Below are positions 1-9,200 of a DNA stretch of 64,000 nucleotides, one piece after another (within the stretch, counting starts at the first letter, position 1; every line of letters begins with the position of its first letter). The stretch is from NCBI RefSeq assembly GCF_948948975.1, contig NZ_CARBVX010000003.1, forward strand, positions 62,001 through 126,000. Direction: 5' to 3'. This DNA is from an uncultured Lactobacillus sp. (GTDB lineage Bacteria > Bacillota > Bacilli > Lactobacillales > Lactobacillaceae). The notes beneath the pieces were generated by a model, which saw only the letters and a list, made by a program, of their open reading frames with translations, was not told the origin of the DNA and did no database searches. The position numbers and the translations under genes were made by a program.

Positions 1-381
1 ATCGTCATCAATTTCAGGTGGTAAAACATCGTATGAACGACGCCAAATGTGAACTTGTTCGTCACCGTACTTTTCAGCAGTATCCTTCTTGTTTAAACCT
101 TGAAGAGCACCGTAATGACGTTCGTTTAATCTCCAAGTCTTAGTTTCAGGAATCCAAAGTTGGTCACTTTCTTCAAGTGCGTAGTGCAAAGTCTTGATAG
201 CACGAGTTAATAATGAAGTGTAAGCTTGATCAAATTCAAGACCGTGTTCCTTAATTAAACGACCAGCCTTCTTAGCTTCTTCAACACCTTTTTCTGAAAG
301 GTTTACATCAACCCAACCAGTAAATTGGTTAGAAAGGTTCCATTCACTTTGACCGTGACGAATTAAAACTAATTTCGACAT
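1..381 (-). CDS. gpmA: 2,3-bisphosphoglycerate-dependent phosphoglycerate mutase (partial, C-terminus outside window)
   Basis: Glycolytic enzyme interconverting 3- and 2-phosphoglycerate in the cytosol. The visible 127 codons start with [15 protein letters not shown], which carries the RHG phosphohistidine motif of the dPGM/histidine phosphatase family. Further on are FTGWVD and [11 protein letters not shown], typical of dPGM. The ATG is preceded by an AAAGGAG ribosome binding site at about 393-399. The gene runs leftward off the window, so about half of the usual ~230 residues are seen. It is divergent from the PAS protein gene at 543. Identity is secure; only the length is unknown. Confidence 0.96.
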   Translation of the reverse strand, partial: MSKLVLIRHGQSEWNLSNQFTGWVDVNLSEKGVEEAKKAGRLIKEHGLEFDQAYTSLLTRAIKTLHYALEESDQLWIPETKTWRLNERHYGALQGLNKKDTAEKYGDEQVHIWRRSYDVLPPEIDDD

Positions 382-542
382 GAACTGTATCTCCTTTAAA
401 ATTCAATGTTTCACTAACTATTTTACACGCTTATTCAAAATTTTCATAGGAATTACGAAAAAAAGCTTGATTAATTCACAAAATATTTAATGTTAAAATA
501 ACGATAGATATATTAATTTTGATGAATTGGAGGTATTTAATT

Positions 543-965
543 ATGGAAAATATCAAGTTAGATGGAGGGCATCTCTCACTTGAGCAGCTAAATGCAATTT
601 TTAGAACAATTCCACAAGAAATGGATGTTTTAGATGAAAACGACCGCGTTGTCTGGTCCTCTATGAATGAGAATCGGCTCTTTAAGCGTACTGAAAACGA
701 CATAGGTAAAACTGTTTTTGAGGTGCATCCCGGCCACAGTCAAAAGCATGTTAAAGAAGTCCTAAATCAAATGCACGCTGGCAAGCGTAAAAATATTTCA
801 ATCATGATTACCAAAGATAAACAGCCAGTTAATATTTCCTTCTATAGCCTACATAATGAACATGGTAAATATATTGGCTGCATTGAAGTAACCCAAGCAG
901 TAAGCAACTTACAAGTTAAAGGCAGTAAATTGCGTAATATTTTAAATGTCCTTAAAAAGCACTAA
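543..965 (+). CDS. Small stand-alone PAS-domain protein
   Basis: A 140-residue cytoplasmic protein made essentially of one PAS-like domain with no attached output domain. The start is the ATG at 543 because GGAGG at 529-533 is correctly spaced; an upstream in-frame ATG at 519 has no such site. The pattern LSLEQLNAIF, then DENDRVVW, then GKTVFEVHP and finally GCIEVTQ closely parallels the C-terminal PAS region of the DUF438 protein at 32199-33395 (LNLEQLSAIL, DENDKVAY, GCLEVAQDV). It therefore looks like a detached paralogue of that domain. Ligand and partner are unknown; heme, flavin or small-molecule sensing is only family-level inference. Confidence 0.85.
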   Translation: MENIKLDGGHLSLEQLNAIFRTIPQEMDVLDENDRVVWSSMNENRLFKRTENDIGKTVFEVHPGHSQKHVKEVLNQMHAGKRKNISIMITKDKQPVNISFYSLHNEHGKYIGCIEVTQAVSNLQVKGSKLRNILNVLKKH

Positions 966-990
966 AGTTAAGCTCTTAGAATGCTTTTTT
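954..990 (+). terminator. Probable terminator after the PAS gene
   Basis: AAAAAGCA at 954-961 pairs with TGCTTTTTT at 982-990, with a 20-nt loop and a U-tract. It overlaps the stop codon of the PAS gene and is of moderate strength. Confidence 0.5.
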
Positions 991-1050
991 CAGACAAAAA
1001 TAGAGTAAAATAAATTAAGATAGATACATTTATTGGGGGAATATATTTTT

Positions 1051-1878
1051 ATGAAGAGAAAATTCGGCTTCCTAATTTTATTGGGAGTAATTTTAGTTTC
1101 TTTAACTACAGCTTGTTCAAATAAAAGCAGTAAACAAGCAAAGAGTACTGGACCTTCTGCAAGTTCATTAATCAATGCAAAATTTAATTCTAGCTTTGCT
1201 AACGGTCACTTCACTCAAACTACTAATTCTAATGAAATGAACCAAAAGTCAAAATCAGAAGGTTTATTCAAAGACAAAGGTGATGTAACTAACCTTACCT
1301 ATACCTTAACTCAAAAGAAGAAATCTCAAACTGAACAAATGTGGCTTACCAAGAAGGATATGTACTTACTTTTAGAGCAAAACAAGGGCCATTGGATTAA
1401 AAACTCAATTGATGCAGATAGCTTTGATTCAGACCAAGTAAAGGAAAGATTCGATCCTGCAACTTTTAAGAAAATTAACAAAGCTTTAGCTCAAAAAGCC
1501 ACTGTTCAAAGAAAAAATGGAAATTATGAAATTAGTTTTGATGGTACCGACGCTAATCTATGGAATGCAGTCAATCCTTTAATTATCGATGCTATGAACA
1601 CTCCTGGTTCTCAAAATATGCAAGTAGCTCGTTTAGTAAAATCAGCTCAAGTGCAAAATATTAAGGTAACTTATCTAATTGATCCAACTACTAAAAATGT
1701 CGAATCAATGACCTTTAAAGCTCAATACACTGCTGGCGGAAAATATAACTTCACTTGGAACCTAACTTACGACCAATTAGGTCAACACAGTGATTTAACC
1801 GTTCCTTCTGACATTCAAAAGAATGCAATTAGTGCTGAAGACATCAAAAAAGCACAAGAAGAACAAAATAATCAATAA
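1051..1878 (+). CDS. Secreted lipoprotein, LolA-like/DUF6612-type
   Basis: A 275-residue protein with a lipoprotein signal peptide: basic MKRK, hydrophobic stretch, lipobox LTTAC followed by SNKSSK. It should be diacylated and anchored on the outer face of the membrane. The ATG at 1051 is chosen over one at 1033 because of GGGGGA at 1035-1040. The mature part alternates beta-type segments such as MWLTKKDMYLLLEQ, and resembles lactobacillar lipoproteins of the DUF6612/LolA-like fold. The assignment rests on general appearance, not a diagnostic motif. The next gene encodes a related exodomain with a transmembrane anchor, 20 bp downstream, so the two are probably co-transcribed. Confidence 0.8.
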   Translation: MKRKFGFLILLGVILVSLTTACSNKSSKQAKSTGPSASSLINAKFNSSFANGHFTQTTNSNEMNQKSKSEGLFKDKGDVTNLTYTLTQKKKSQTEQMWLTKKDMYLLLEQNKGHWIKNSIDADSFDSDQVKERFDPATFKKINKALAQKATVQRKNGNYEISFDGTDANLWNAVNPLIIDAMNTPGSQNMQVARLVKSAQVQNIKVTYLIDPTTKNVESMTFKAQYTAGGKYNFTWNLTYDQLGQHSDLTVPSDIQKNAISAEDIKKAQEEQNNQ

Positions 1879-1898
1879 TCATTTAGAAAGATAAACTA

Positions 1899-2681
1899 AT
1901 GGAAAAAAATAAAATCAAAGATAAAAAGATTATTTTTTCTAACAATCAAGGCGGCAAAATTGCCGCTTTAATTTTAGGTATTATTATCCTGATCTTAGTC
2001 GTTTGGGGAGCAATTATTGCCTTTAAAAAACCAAGCGTTAAAGACGCATTAACTACTGCTGCCGATACCAAAATTACTACTGCACGCGTTAACGTCAAAA
2101 CTACTAATGCAAAGTCAAAAATGTATTCGAATTACGTCGTCGGTCCAAATAATGCTATCCATATTACGATGAAAAGCGTTCCTAAATCTGATACTAATTC
2201 TGAATTATGGGGTAACAAAGACTATGTTTATCACCGCGATGGCGCGAAACAATGGAATTATATTAAACAAAATGCCATCTTTAGTGAAGTTTATTCAGGC
2301 TATAAAAAGCTTTATACCGCACATGATTTCACCCAATTTTCTGTCGATGCCTTTAAACATATGACCATTAAATCTAATGGGTTTAATGGCTATATTATTT
2401 CTTATAAGGGTGATAATAGCGATGTAATTAAAAGCATGCAAAAAGCGACTACTGTAGCTCCCACTAGCGATCCACAGTCAACTAATGTTAAAAATATTGA
2501 TTTAAGAATTTCTACTAATCGAAAAGAACAACTAACTGATATGTACTATAAAGTTACTTATAATACTAAGAAAGAAGGTACGCTCACCTTACATCTTTAT
2601 GACATTAATAAAGTTAAAAAGTTAACCGTACCTTCCTCAGTTACTAAAAATGCTAAAAAATTAAATTTTAAACTTAATTAA
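1899..2681 (+). CDS. Single-pass membrane protein related to the preceding lipoprotein
   Basis: A 260-residue protein. It has a basic, cytoplasmic N-terminus (about 25 residues), one transmembrane helix at roughly residues 26-46 (IAALILGIIILILVVWGAII), and an extracellular beta-rich domain. The stretch LWGNKDYVYHRDGAKQWNY matches the layout of MWLTKKDMYLLLEQNKGHW in the upstream lipoprotein, so the two exodomains are probably homologous. The start follows an AGAAAG site. Function is not recognised. The lipoprotein/membrane pair suggests a shared envelope role. Confidence 0.8.
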   Translation: MEKNKIKDKKIIFSNNQGGKIAALILGIIILILVVWGAIIAFKKPSVKDALTTAADTKITTARVNVKTTNAKSKMYSNYVVGPNNAIHITMKSVPKSDTNSELWGNKDYVYHRDGAKQWNYIKQNAIFSEVYSGYKKLYTAHDFTQFSVDAFKHMTIKSNGFNGYIISYKGDNSDVIKSMQKATTVAPTSDPQSTNVKNIDLRISTNRKEQLTDMYYKVTYNTKKEGTLTLHLYDINKVKKLTVPSSVTKNAKKLNFKLN

Positions 2682-2694
2682 AGGAGATTACCTT

Positions 2695-3657
2695 ATGAAA
2701 TTAGGTATTATTGGCTCAGGAAAAATTGTTCATGATTTTCTATCAATTGCTGATCAAATCCCAAATCTTGAACTTGCGGCTCTTTCGACTACTAAAAGAA
2801 GTCATCAAATCGGTCTTGAATTGCAAGAAAAATACAATATTTCAAAATTATATCAAGATAATACTGACCTATTTAATGATACTAATGTCGATACTGTCTA
2901 TGTAGCTGTTCCAAATAGTTTGCATTTTAGTATTGCCAAGGCCGCATTAGAAGCAGGAAAAAACGTTATTTGTGAAAAACCATTTGTTGCTACAACTGAT
3001 GAAGCACGTGAATTAAAAGAAATTGCTGATAAAAACCATGTAATTATTGTTGAGGCCATCACTAACATTTATCTAGAAAACTTTAAATTCATCGAAGATA
3101 ATTTAACTAAAATTGCCCCAATTCATGTCGTTAATCTTAATTACACTCAATATTCAAGTCGCTATGATGCTTTCCTTGAAGGCGACATTCAACCAGCTTT
3201 TGATCCTAAAAAAGATGGTGGAGCTCTAATGGACTTAGGTATCTACAACTTGCACATTATTATTAAATTATTTGGTAAGCCAAGTTCTGTTAACTACTTC
3301 CCAACTATTCAAAAAGATATTGATACTTCTGGCATCCTTCACCTAGGCTATTCTGACAAACAAGCCAGTTCAATTGCGGCTAAAGATAGCTTTTCACCTA
3401 ATGTCAGCACCATTGAAGGTGAAAAAGGTGCACTCATTATTTACGGCCATCCTAATGAAATGCCAAAGGTTGGCATTCAATTACGAGGAGAAGAGCCGAA
3501 AGTTGTTAACCACAACAAGTATTCTCATCGAATGGTTTCTGAATTTATCGAATTCACTAAAATTATTGATCAACATGATTTTACAGCTGCTGATCAAGCC
3601 TTTACCCATAGTCTAAATACCTTAGCCGTTTTACAAGAAGCGAAAAAGCAGCGTTAA
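2695..3657 (+). CDS. Gfo/Idh/MocA family oxidoreductase
   Basis: A 320-residue NAD(P)-dependent oxidoreductase. The N-terminal Rossmann fold begins MKLGIIGSGKIV. The family motif CEKPFVA (with the EKP lysine) lies near residue 97, and the C-terminal substrate domain contains DGGALMDLGIYNLH, where D and H are typical catalytic residues of the family. An AAGGAG site sits about 10 bp upstream, and the gene follows the membrane protein gene by 13 bp, so it may share its transcript. Substrate cannot be predicted from sequence; sugars, sugar acids and inositols are family substrates. Confidence 0.9.
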   Translation: MKLGIIGSGKIVHDFLSIADQIPNLELAALSTTKRSHQIGLELQEKYNISKLYQDNTDLFNDTNVDTVYVAVPNSLHFSIAKAALEAGKNVICEKPFVATTDEARELKEIADKNHVIIVEAITNIYLENFKFIEDNLTKIAPIHVVNLNYTQYSSRYDAFLEGDIQPAFDPKKDGGALMDLGIYNLHIIIKLFGKPSSVNYFPTIQKDIDTSGILHLGYSDKQASSIAAKDSFSPNVSTIEGEKGALIIYGHPNEMPKVGIQLRGEEPKVVNHNKYSHRMVSEFIEFTKIIDQHDFTAADQAFTHSLNTLAVLQEAKKQR

Positions 3658-3658
3658 C

Positions 3659-3693
3659 AAAAATGACAGGACTAAAAATCCTGTCATTTTTTT
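3659..3693. terminator. Bidirectional terminator
   Basis: AAAATGACAGG pairs with CCTGTCATTTT around a short loop, with a T-tract on the plus side and an A-tract on the minus side. It separates the convergent oxidoreductase and antiporter genes. Confidence 0.85.
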
Positions 3694-3697
3694 ATAT

Positions 3698-5524
3698 TTA
3701 ATTCTTTCTACCTAATTCTTCTCTGATTCTTTCCGCATCTTCACCTTTAGCTGTAAAAATCAGATGATCTCCTACTTCGATGATTGTATTTCCATGTGGC
3801 ACTAGCCATTTACCGTTTCGCCAGATTCGACTAACAGTCATTTGTTCAATAAAGTCCAGATTCATTAATTTCTGACCAGCATACTTATGATTTCTAACCG
3901 TTACTTCAAACAAGCCATTCTTAGTATCTGTTAAAATTCTCAAAATTGAAGGTGATTCAATTAGAGCTCTTAAAACAGAAGTCTGAACATTGAAAATATT
4001 GTAAATTTCAATTTTTTCATTGATTAATTTCTTAATTGTTTCAGGCTTTGGCCTCTCTTGACTAGCAATGACTCGTTGAACACCATGCTCTTTTGCTAAA
4101 CGAGCAATTTTACGGTTTAGGTCATCTTCGATAAATCCAGCTACTAAAATATCACAGTCAAAGACACCTGCTTTTTCTAAACATGCCTCTTCTAAGCTAT
4201 TAATTAACTTCAAATTAGCAACTTTACTCTTATAAGTATCATAGTTTTCTTTTTTATGAGTTACTAATAGCACATCATACCAATTGTCATGAAGCTCCTG
4301 GGCAACAGGCACAGTCATTACATTGGTTCCCATCATGACAACTCTTTGCTTAATTTTATCTTCTTTGGTTAATTTAAAGAGAGAATTAAATAGAATTGGT
4401 CCTAAAATACATACGACTACTGCTGCCAAAATAAAGGCATCTGATTGGGTTTCAGTAATTGCATTTAACTTACGAGCAACCTCTAATGTTGGAAGTACAA
4501 TCGTAATTGTAGTCATAATTAAAAATGTACCCGCAAGACTGTTACGTTTATTGAAATTTCGTGTATAAACCAAAAATATAGGTAATTTAGCTAAAAGTAA
4601 GAACAATACTAAAACCGGGATCAACATTAATGCATTCGGATTAGCAAGAAGGGACTTTAAATCCAGCTTAACACCCGTAGTAATGAAGAAAATTGGAATG
4701 AAGAAGCCATAACCAATAGAAGTTAACTTATCCATTGTTGCTTCGCTGGGTTCAAGTAACTTCATAACCATCCCAGCTAAAAAGGCACCCAAAATATTTT
4801 CTGCTCCTACACGTTCTGCGACTGTTACTAGGGTAAATATTAAGAAGAAGGCCAATCGAATATCTAGTTGAGTAGTTGCTTTAGAGATCTTATTAAACCA
4901 TTGATACGGTTGTTTAAATCGTCTCAATAAGATAATTGCTGCTAGGAAAAGCAGAACAATAAGCCACAATCTTCCTGCATTACCACCGTTAATCGAAGCA
5001 TAGATAGTCAACAGCAATAAGGGAATTACTTCTCCTAGAACGGCTGTTAACAATATGGTTTGCCCAATCGGTCGAGATAAGATTTCTTTTTCTTTTAAAG
5101 TTGCAATCACAACCCCTAAGGCTACAGTCATAAAAATAATCATAGCCAGCATAACATCATTAAATAGGCCTACTAACTTTAGAATATAAGCTAAAGCAAA
5201 TGCCGTTATTGTAATAGCAGTAAACGCCATAATTGCTATTCGGGCTGGATTAATTTTACTCTGTTTAGACTCAGGTAAATCCTTCTTTTTAAAAAGATCA
5301 AAATTAATTTCCATACCTGATAGAAACATCAGCAAAATCACACCTAAATTTGATAGAAGCGATACGCTGCTTGTAATTTTTATGGTATCTAGTAAGCTTT
5401 TTCCTAGAATTATCCCAGTCACAATTTCAGCAACTGCAGTTGGTATAGCATTGATTCTAAATCGTGCCATAACGATTGGAATTACTAAAGCTGCTAAACT
5501 AACAATAAATATAGATAGATCCAC
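3698..5524 (-). CDS. CPA2-family monovalent cation:proton antiporter (KefB-like) with TrkA domains
   Basis: A 608-residue protein. Residues ~1-385 form about 11-12 hydrophobic helices of the Na+/H+ exchanger fold, including GAENILGAFLAGMVM. A cytoplasmic TrkA-N/RCK-like region follows (about 395-515), then a TrkA-C-like domain at the end (GDHLIFTAKGEDAERI). The expected role is K+ or Na+ efflux coupled to protons. TrkA-C domains in Firmicutes often bind cyclic di-AMP, but that is family knowledge and not shown here. The start is GTG at 5524 with AAGGGGAAG upstream. Ion specificity is undetermined. Confidence 0.9.
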   Translation of the reverse strand: MDLSIFIVSLAALVIPIVMARFRINAIPTAVAEIVTGIILGKSLLDTIKITSSVSLLSNLGVILLMFLSGMEINFDLFKKKDLPESKQSKINPARIAIMAFTAITITAFALAYILKLVGLFNDVMLAMIIFMTVALGVVIATLKEKEILSRPIGQTILLTAVLGEVIPLLLLTIYASINGGNAGRLWLIVLLFLAAIILLRRFKQPYQWFNKISKATTQLDIRLAFFLIFTLVTVAERVGAENILGAFLAGMVMKLLEPSEATMDKLTSIGYGFFIPIFFITTGVKLDLKSLLANPNALMLIPVLVLFLLLAKLPIFLVYTRNFNKRNSLAGTFLIMTTITIVLPTLEVARKLNAITETQSDAFILAAVVVCILGPILFNSLFKLTKEDKIKQRVVMMGTNVMTVPVAQELHDNWYDVLLVTHKKENYDTYKSKVANLKLINSLEEACLEKAGVFDCDILVAGFIEDDLNRKIARLAKEHGVQRVIASQERPKPETIKKLINEKIEIYNIFNVQTSVLRALIESPSILRILTDTKNGLFEVTVRNHKYAGQKLMNLDFIEQMTVSRIWRNGKWLVPHGNTIIEVGDHLIFTAKGEDAERIREELGRKN

Positions 5525-5572
5525 TTTTCTTCCCCTTATCGTAAATTTAGTACCATTATACTAAAAAACATC

Positions 5573-5606
5573 AAAAAATAAGTCGGCTTTTATAAGCCAA
5601 CTTATC
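5573..5606 (-). terminator. Terminator between the kinase and antiporter genes
   Basis: Read on the minus strand, ATAAGTTGGCTT pairs with AAGCCGACTTAT and is followed by TTTTTTG. It ends the kinase gene at 5610. Confidence 0.85.
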
Positions 5607-5609
5607 TAT

Positions 5610-6422
5610 TTATTCTGCTTCTTCAAAAGTAATTCTTTTAGCAATGACTTTCTTTTGAAGCGCGGGTGTTGTTTTGAAATCAGTAAGCCATTTACTTTGA
5701 GCGGTGTCACTACCTGCAGCAATTGCATCAGCCAAATTTCTAACAGGAGTATATCCTTTAAGCATCCCAGCTAAGAAAGTTCCAAGTAAGGCATCTCCAC
5801 TACCACTGCTATCAACTTCTTCAATTTCAGGAGCTTGTGCTATTAAGGCATCCATCATATTAACAATTGCAGCCCCATTTGCACCTAAGGATAAAAGAAC
5901 ATGTTGTGCTCCTTTAACCACTAAACTATGAGCCATATCAATTAATTCTTTTGTAGTTACTTCCTTGTCATCTTTTTCGAACCAGTGCTTCAATTCAGTT
6001 TCATTTGGCTTAATTAACAATGGATTCATTGGCAAGATATCAAGTACGTTTTCATAAGGCACATCTACTACTAATGCAGCTGCTCTTCGATCAGCAACTT
6101 TAGCCAAATCAGTTAGATAAACTGGATCTATTCCCTTAGCAAAGCTTCCTGCAATTACTAAAATGTCACCAGCTTTTAAGACTTTCAAATAATCCAATAA
6201 TTTTTGTTGGTTTTTAGCAGTAATTTTAATTCCACGAGTTTGCTCAATAAATTGATTCTCAATCTCTGCTTTATCAAGCTCTTCTGCTACTTGCTCTACA
6301 TTTTTGTGATTTACAATTCCAGTCGCAATTGAATCAATACCTAATTTTTTTAAAATAAGTGAAATATTAATTCCTTTACCTACTACACTTTCACTAGGAT
6401 CTAAGGTTACCGTATAAATCAA
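5610..6422 (-). CDS. PfkB-family sugar kinase homologue with two internal deletions
   Basis: A 270-residue member of the 1-phosphofructokinase/tagatose-6-P kinase branch of PfkB (ribokinase) proteins. TTG at 6422 is the chosen start: GGAGG at 6431-6435 is spaced 8 nt from it, and the protein then begins IYTVTL like its relatives. The ATP-site motif GSGDALLGTFLAG with the base Asp is present. Compared with the full-length paralogue at 24788-25714, about 25 residues are missing between TLDP and GKGIN (the NPA-x-D substrate motif), and about 20 more are missing after EQTRGIKIT (the lid strand region). The frame is open throughout. It may be an altered or inactive kinase. Confidence 0.75.
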   Translation of the reverse strand: MIYTVTLDPSESVVGKGINISLILKKLGIDSIATGIVNHKNVEQVAEELDKAEIENQFIEQTRGIKITAKNQQKLLDYLKVLKAGDILVIAGSFAKGIDPVYLTDLAKVADRRAAALVVDVPYENVLDILPMNPLLIKPNETELKHWFEKDDKEVTTKELIDMAHSLVVKGAQHVLLSLGANGAAIVNMMDALIAQAPEIEEVDSSGSGDALLGTFLAGMLKGYTPVRNLADAIAAGSDTAQSKWLTDFKTTPALQKKVIAKRITFEEAE

Positions 6423-6463
6423 AATTATATCCTCCATGCTTTTTTCATAGTTTATTATAAGAC

Positions 6464-6498
6464 AAAAAAGACATGATGCCCATTAGGATCATGTCTTT
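6464..6498. terminator. Terminator after the GH25 gene
   Basis: AAAGACATGAT pairs with ATCATGTCTTT. On the minus strand the stem is followed by TTTTTTG, ending the muramidase transcript. Confidence 0.85.
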
Positions 6499-6515
6499 CA
6501 ATCTATATATAATTA

Positions 6516-9146
6516 TTAGTAACTAAGTGCACGTTGTTTATCAGCATTCCAGTGTTGATAGAATTCAGCATACGACATACTTCCTTTTGAACCAGTCCAT
6601 GGATCATTGTAATATAGTCGTTTAGAGTCATATCCAGTTAAAGCCAAAGTATGATTTACAAACCCATCAACATTAGCAACCCAAGCAACTACTAAATGGC
6701 CATCTCTTAGTTTATTTTGTATACGTTGCATTGATGCACCAGTCATTATTTCATGATGTCCGATATATTTATCTACTACTGGCGAAATACCTGTTGGGAA
6801 TACCCACCAACCACTTGTACTATATGGGTTTCCCACAAAACCACGATTACCATCATTGCTACGAGGCATTTCATTAGCTACTTGAGTTTTAGATACGTTA
6901 TGACCAGCATATTGTAACATCATAGCAACAGCAGTTGCTTCACAACCTGTAGGTAATTCAGGGCGTTGACTAATTACATTTGCATCGTTATGCACTGCAA
7001 TTATTTGTCCCTGTTCATTATATGTAGTTGACTTTCTACCATCTTGTACAGTTTTACCAAAGGTTCCCCAAGGTTGTCCATTTACACGACCTACTAAATA
7101 ACCGTATTGACCATTTGCACGTGGTTGTCTTAGCCATACATAGTTACCAGCTTGATAGTAGGCATCATATTTAACCTCTGAATCTGCTGGCAACTGAGTA
7201 ATAATTGTACTCTTAGTAGTTGGAGCAGTTCTTAAGTTAATTGCACCCGCAGTAATAAAAGTACCATCTTGCTTAGTCCAAGTTGCTTGGTTTTCTTTTG
7301 TAGCATTATCTTGAGCCTTCTCTGCTGGTTGTGCTGGTTTGGTTTCGGCTGGCTTAGTTGCAGTAGCGGAACCTTCTTTGAATGTTCCCCATGCTTGACC
7401 ATCGTTACGTCCTACTAAGTAGCCGTATTCGTTGTTTGAACGTGGTTGTCTTAACCATGTGTATTGACCGATTGTACGGTAAGCGTCGTATTTAACTTCT
7501 GAGTTTGCTGGTAATTGAGCAATGACTTTACTGTTAGTGCTTGCGCCAGTCCTCAAGTTAATTGCTCCACCTGTTATAAAGACACCGTTTTGCTTAGTCC
7601 AATCACTGTTTACGTTAGTGGTTGTGTTTGGCTTTTCTGCTGGCTTATTAGTATTAGTGTTTGGGTTAGCAGTAGTTGCAGAACCTTCCTTGAATGTTCC
7701 CCATGCTTGGCCATTATTGCGTCCTACTAAGTAGCCGTATTCGTTGTTTGAACGTGGTTGTCTTAACCATGTGTATTGGCCAATTGTACGGTAAGCATCG
7801 TACTTGATTTCTGTGTTTGTTGGAAGCATTGCAATTACTTTACTGTTAGTGCTTGCGCCAGTTCTTAAGTTAATTGCTCCATCCGTTACAAAGACACCGT
7901 TTTGCTTAGTCCAATCACTGTTTACGTTAGTGCCTGTACTTGGTTTTTGAGCTGATTGACTTGGCTTGTTAGTTGGTTGAGCTGGCTTATTATTGTTATT
8001 AGTGTTTGGCTTAGCAGTATTGGTAGTACTTGCAGTTGTCTTAAAAGTACCCCAATCTTGACCATTTGCACGTCCTACTAAGTAACCATATTGGTTATTA
8101 GCACGTGGTTGTCTCAACCATGTGTAGTTACCCTTAGTAGCATAAGCATCATACTTAACCTCACTATTTGCTGGAAGTTGAGCAATAATATTACTATTAG
8201 TACTTGCACCAGTTCTTAAATTAATTGCACCACCAGTAGTAAAAGTACCATCTTGCTTAATCCAATTAGTTTCAGTTTCTGCTGGCTTATTAGTATTTGG
8301 TCTAGCAGGTGCTTGACTACTGCTTTGACCGTTATTAGCATTTGAATTATTGGTATTAGCAACGTTATTTGATGTGTTGTTATTAGTATTAGTCTTGTTT
8401 GAAAGAGGAACTACATTAACATTTCCATCAACATTTTGACCACGCCAATTTTGCGTATATTGCCAGATAGCCACATTATCCATTGATGGGAAGTAGTTAA
8501 AGTCAGGATTATCTTCACGACCATTAGTCTTATACTTAGCTACCCATAAGGCATTTGGATACTTTTCAGAAATCTTATTAGTATCAACCTTATTCTTTAG
8601 TAACCATTCACTAGAATAAAGCATTGGGTTGTATCCACCATCATGGACAGTATCCATGAAGCTAGTGATTGCATTAGTATTAGCTTCAACACTACCGTTA
8701 GTATTATTGTTAGCGTCTTGTTCCCAATCAGTTGCTAAGTATGAACCTTGTGGTAAACCAGCTTGTTGTGCTGAATTAACTGCATAGTTCCCTTCTTGAA
8801 CTGCTTGATTGCTGTTAGAGCCAAAATGAGTGTAGTGGTAACCCATAGTCATCATATTATTTTGTTCAGCACTCTGGATTTGGCCTTGAGCTCTAGGGTT
8901 TTGGTAGTTAGTACCTTCAGATACTTTAACGACAGCAAATTGTGCCCCAGATTTGGCTTGTTGATCCAAGTTGGTACCTTGCCAACTTGAAACATCTACA
9001 CCTGTAGACTTTGCAGGTACAGTATCAGTTGCAGCTTGTGCTACTTGATGAGTTTTAGTAACTCCCATAGGATCTACAATTGCTAAAGCTGTCATAGCAC
9101 TAGCACAAGCTAATGCACTAATAAATTTCTTATTTGTTGAACGCAT
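6516..9146 (-). CDS. Secreted GH25 muramidase with four SH3-like repeats and a C-terminal C39-like peptidase domain
   Basis: An 876-residue exported protein. A signal peptide occupies about residues 1-38. A GH25 lysozyme domain follows (about 46-245), with DVSSWQG near its start and ATDWEQD holding the catalytic acidic residues. Then come Asn/Thr-rich linkers and four ~73-residue SH3-type repeats (about 293-369, 412-486, 515-589, 622-696), each containing AINLRT and ending in WGTF. The last ~145 residues are a papain-like C39_2-type domain with Cys in PTGCEATA, His in VNHTLAL and Asp-like YNDPW. It likely cleaves the glycan backbone, and the C39-like part may cut peptide. GGAGG precedes ATG 9146. 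Terminator downstream. Confidence 0.93.
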   Translation of the reverse strand: MRSTNKKFISALACASAMTALAIVDPMGVTKTHQVAQAATDTVPAKSTGVDVSSWQGTNLDQQAKSGAQFAVVKVSEGTNYQNPRAQGQIQSAEQNNMMTMGYHYTHFGSNSNQAVQEGNYAVNSAQQAGLPQGSYLATDWEQDANNNTNGSVEANTNAITSFMDTVHDGGYNPMLYSSEWLLKNKVDTNKISEKYPNALWVAKYKTNGREDNPDFNYFPSMDNVAIWQYTQNWRGQNVDGNVNVVPLSNKTNTNNNTSNNVANTNNSNANNGQSSSQAPARPNTNKPAETETNWIKQDGTFTTGGAINLRTGASTNSNIIAQLPANSEVKYDAYATKGNYTWLRQPRANNQYGYLVGRANGQDWGTFKTTASTTNTAKPNTNNNNKPAQPTNKPSQSAQKPSTGTNVNSDWTKQNGVFVTDGAINLRTGASTNSKVIAMLPTNTEIKYDAYRTIGQYTWLRQPRSNNEYGYLVGRNNGQAWGTFKEGSATTANPNTNTNKPAEKPNTTTNVNSDWTKQNGVFITGGAINLRTGASTNSKVIAQLPANSEVKYDAYRTIGQYTWLRQPRSNNEYGYLVGRNDGQAWGTFKEGSATATKPAETKPAQPAEKAQDNATKENQATWTKQDGTFITAGAINLRTAPTTKSTIITQLPADSEVKYDAYYQAGNYVWLRQPRANGQYGYLVGRVNGQPWGTFGKTVQDGRKSTTYNEQGQIIAVHNDANVISQRPELPTGCEATAVAMMLQYAGHNVSKTQVANEMPRSNDGNRGFVGNPYSTSGWWVFPTGISPVVDKYIGHHEIMTGASMQRIQNKLRDGHLVVAWVANVDGFVNHTLALTGYDSKRLYYNDPWTGSKGSMSYAEFYQHWNADKQRALSY
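7060..8270 (-). repeat. Four tandem SH3-type coding repeats
   Basis: Units lie at about 8041-8270, 7690-7912, 7381-7603 and 7060-7282, separated by low-complexity linkers. Units two and three are nearly identical at the DNA level over long stretches (the segments around 7420-7480 and 7730-7790 match almost base for base), which indicates a recent duplication. They should bind cell wall. Confidence 0.85.
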
Positions 9147-9200
9147 TAAAAAACTTTCTCCTCCAAAAAATTTTAATGAAACAATCTAATCTTTTATAAA

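Noticed and set aside
7060..8270. Regularly spaced DNA repeats suggesting a CRISPR array
   Set aside because: Units are ~225 bp, in frame, and encode SH3-type domains.
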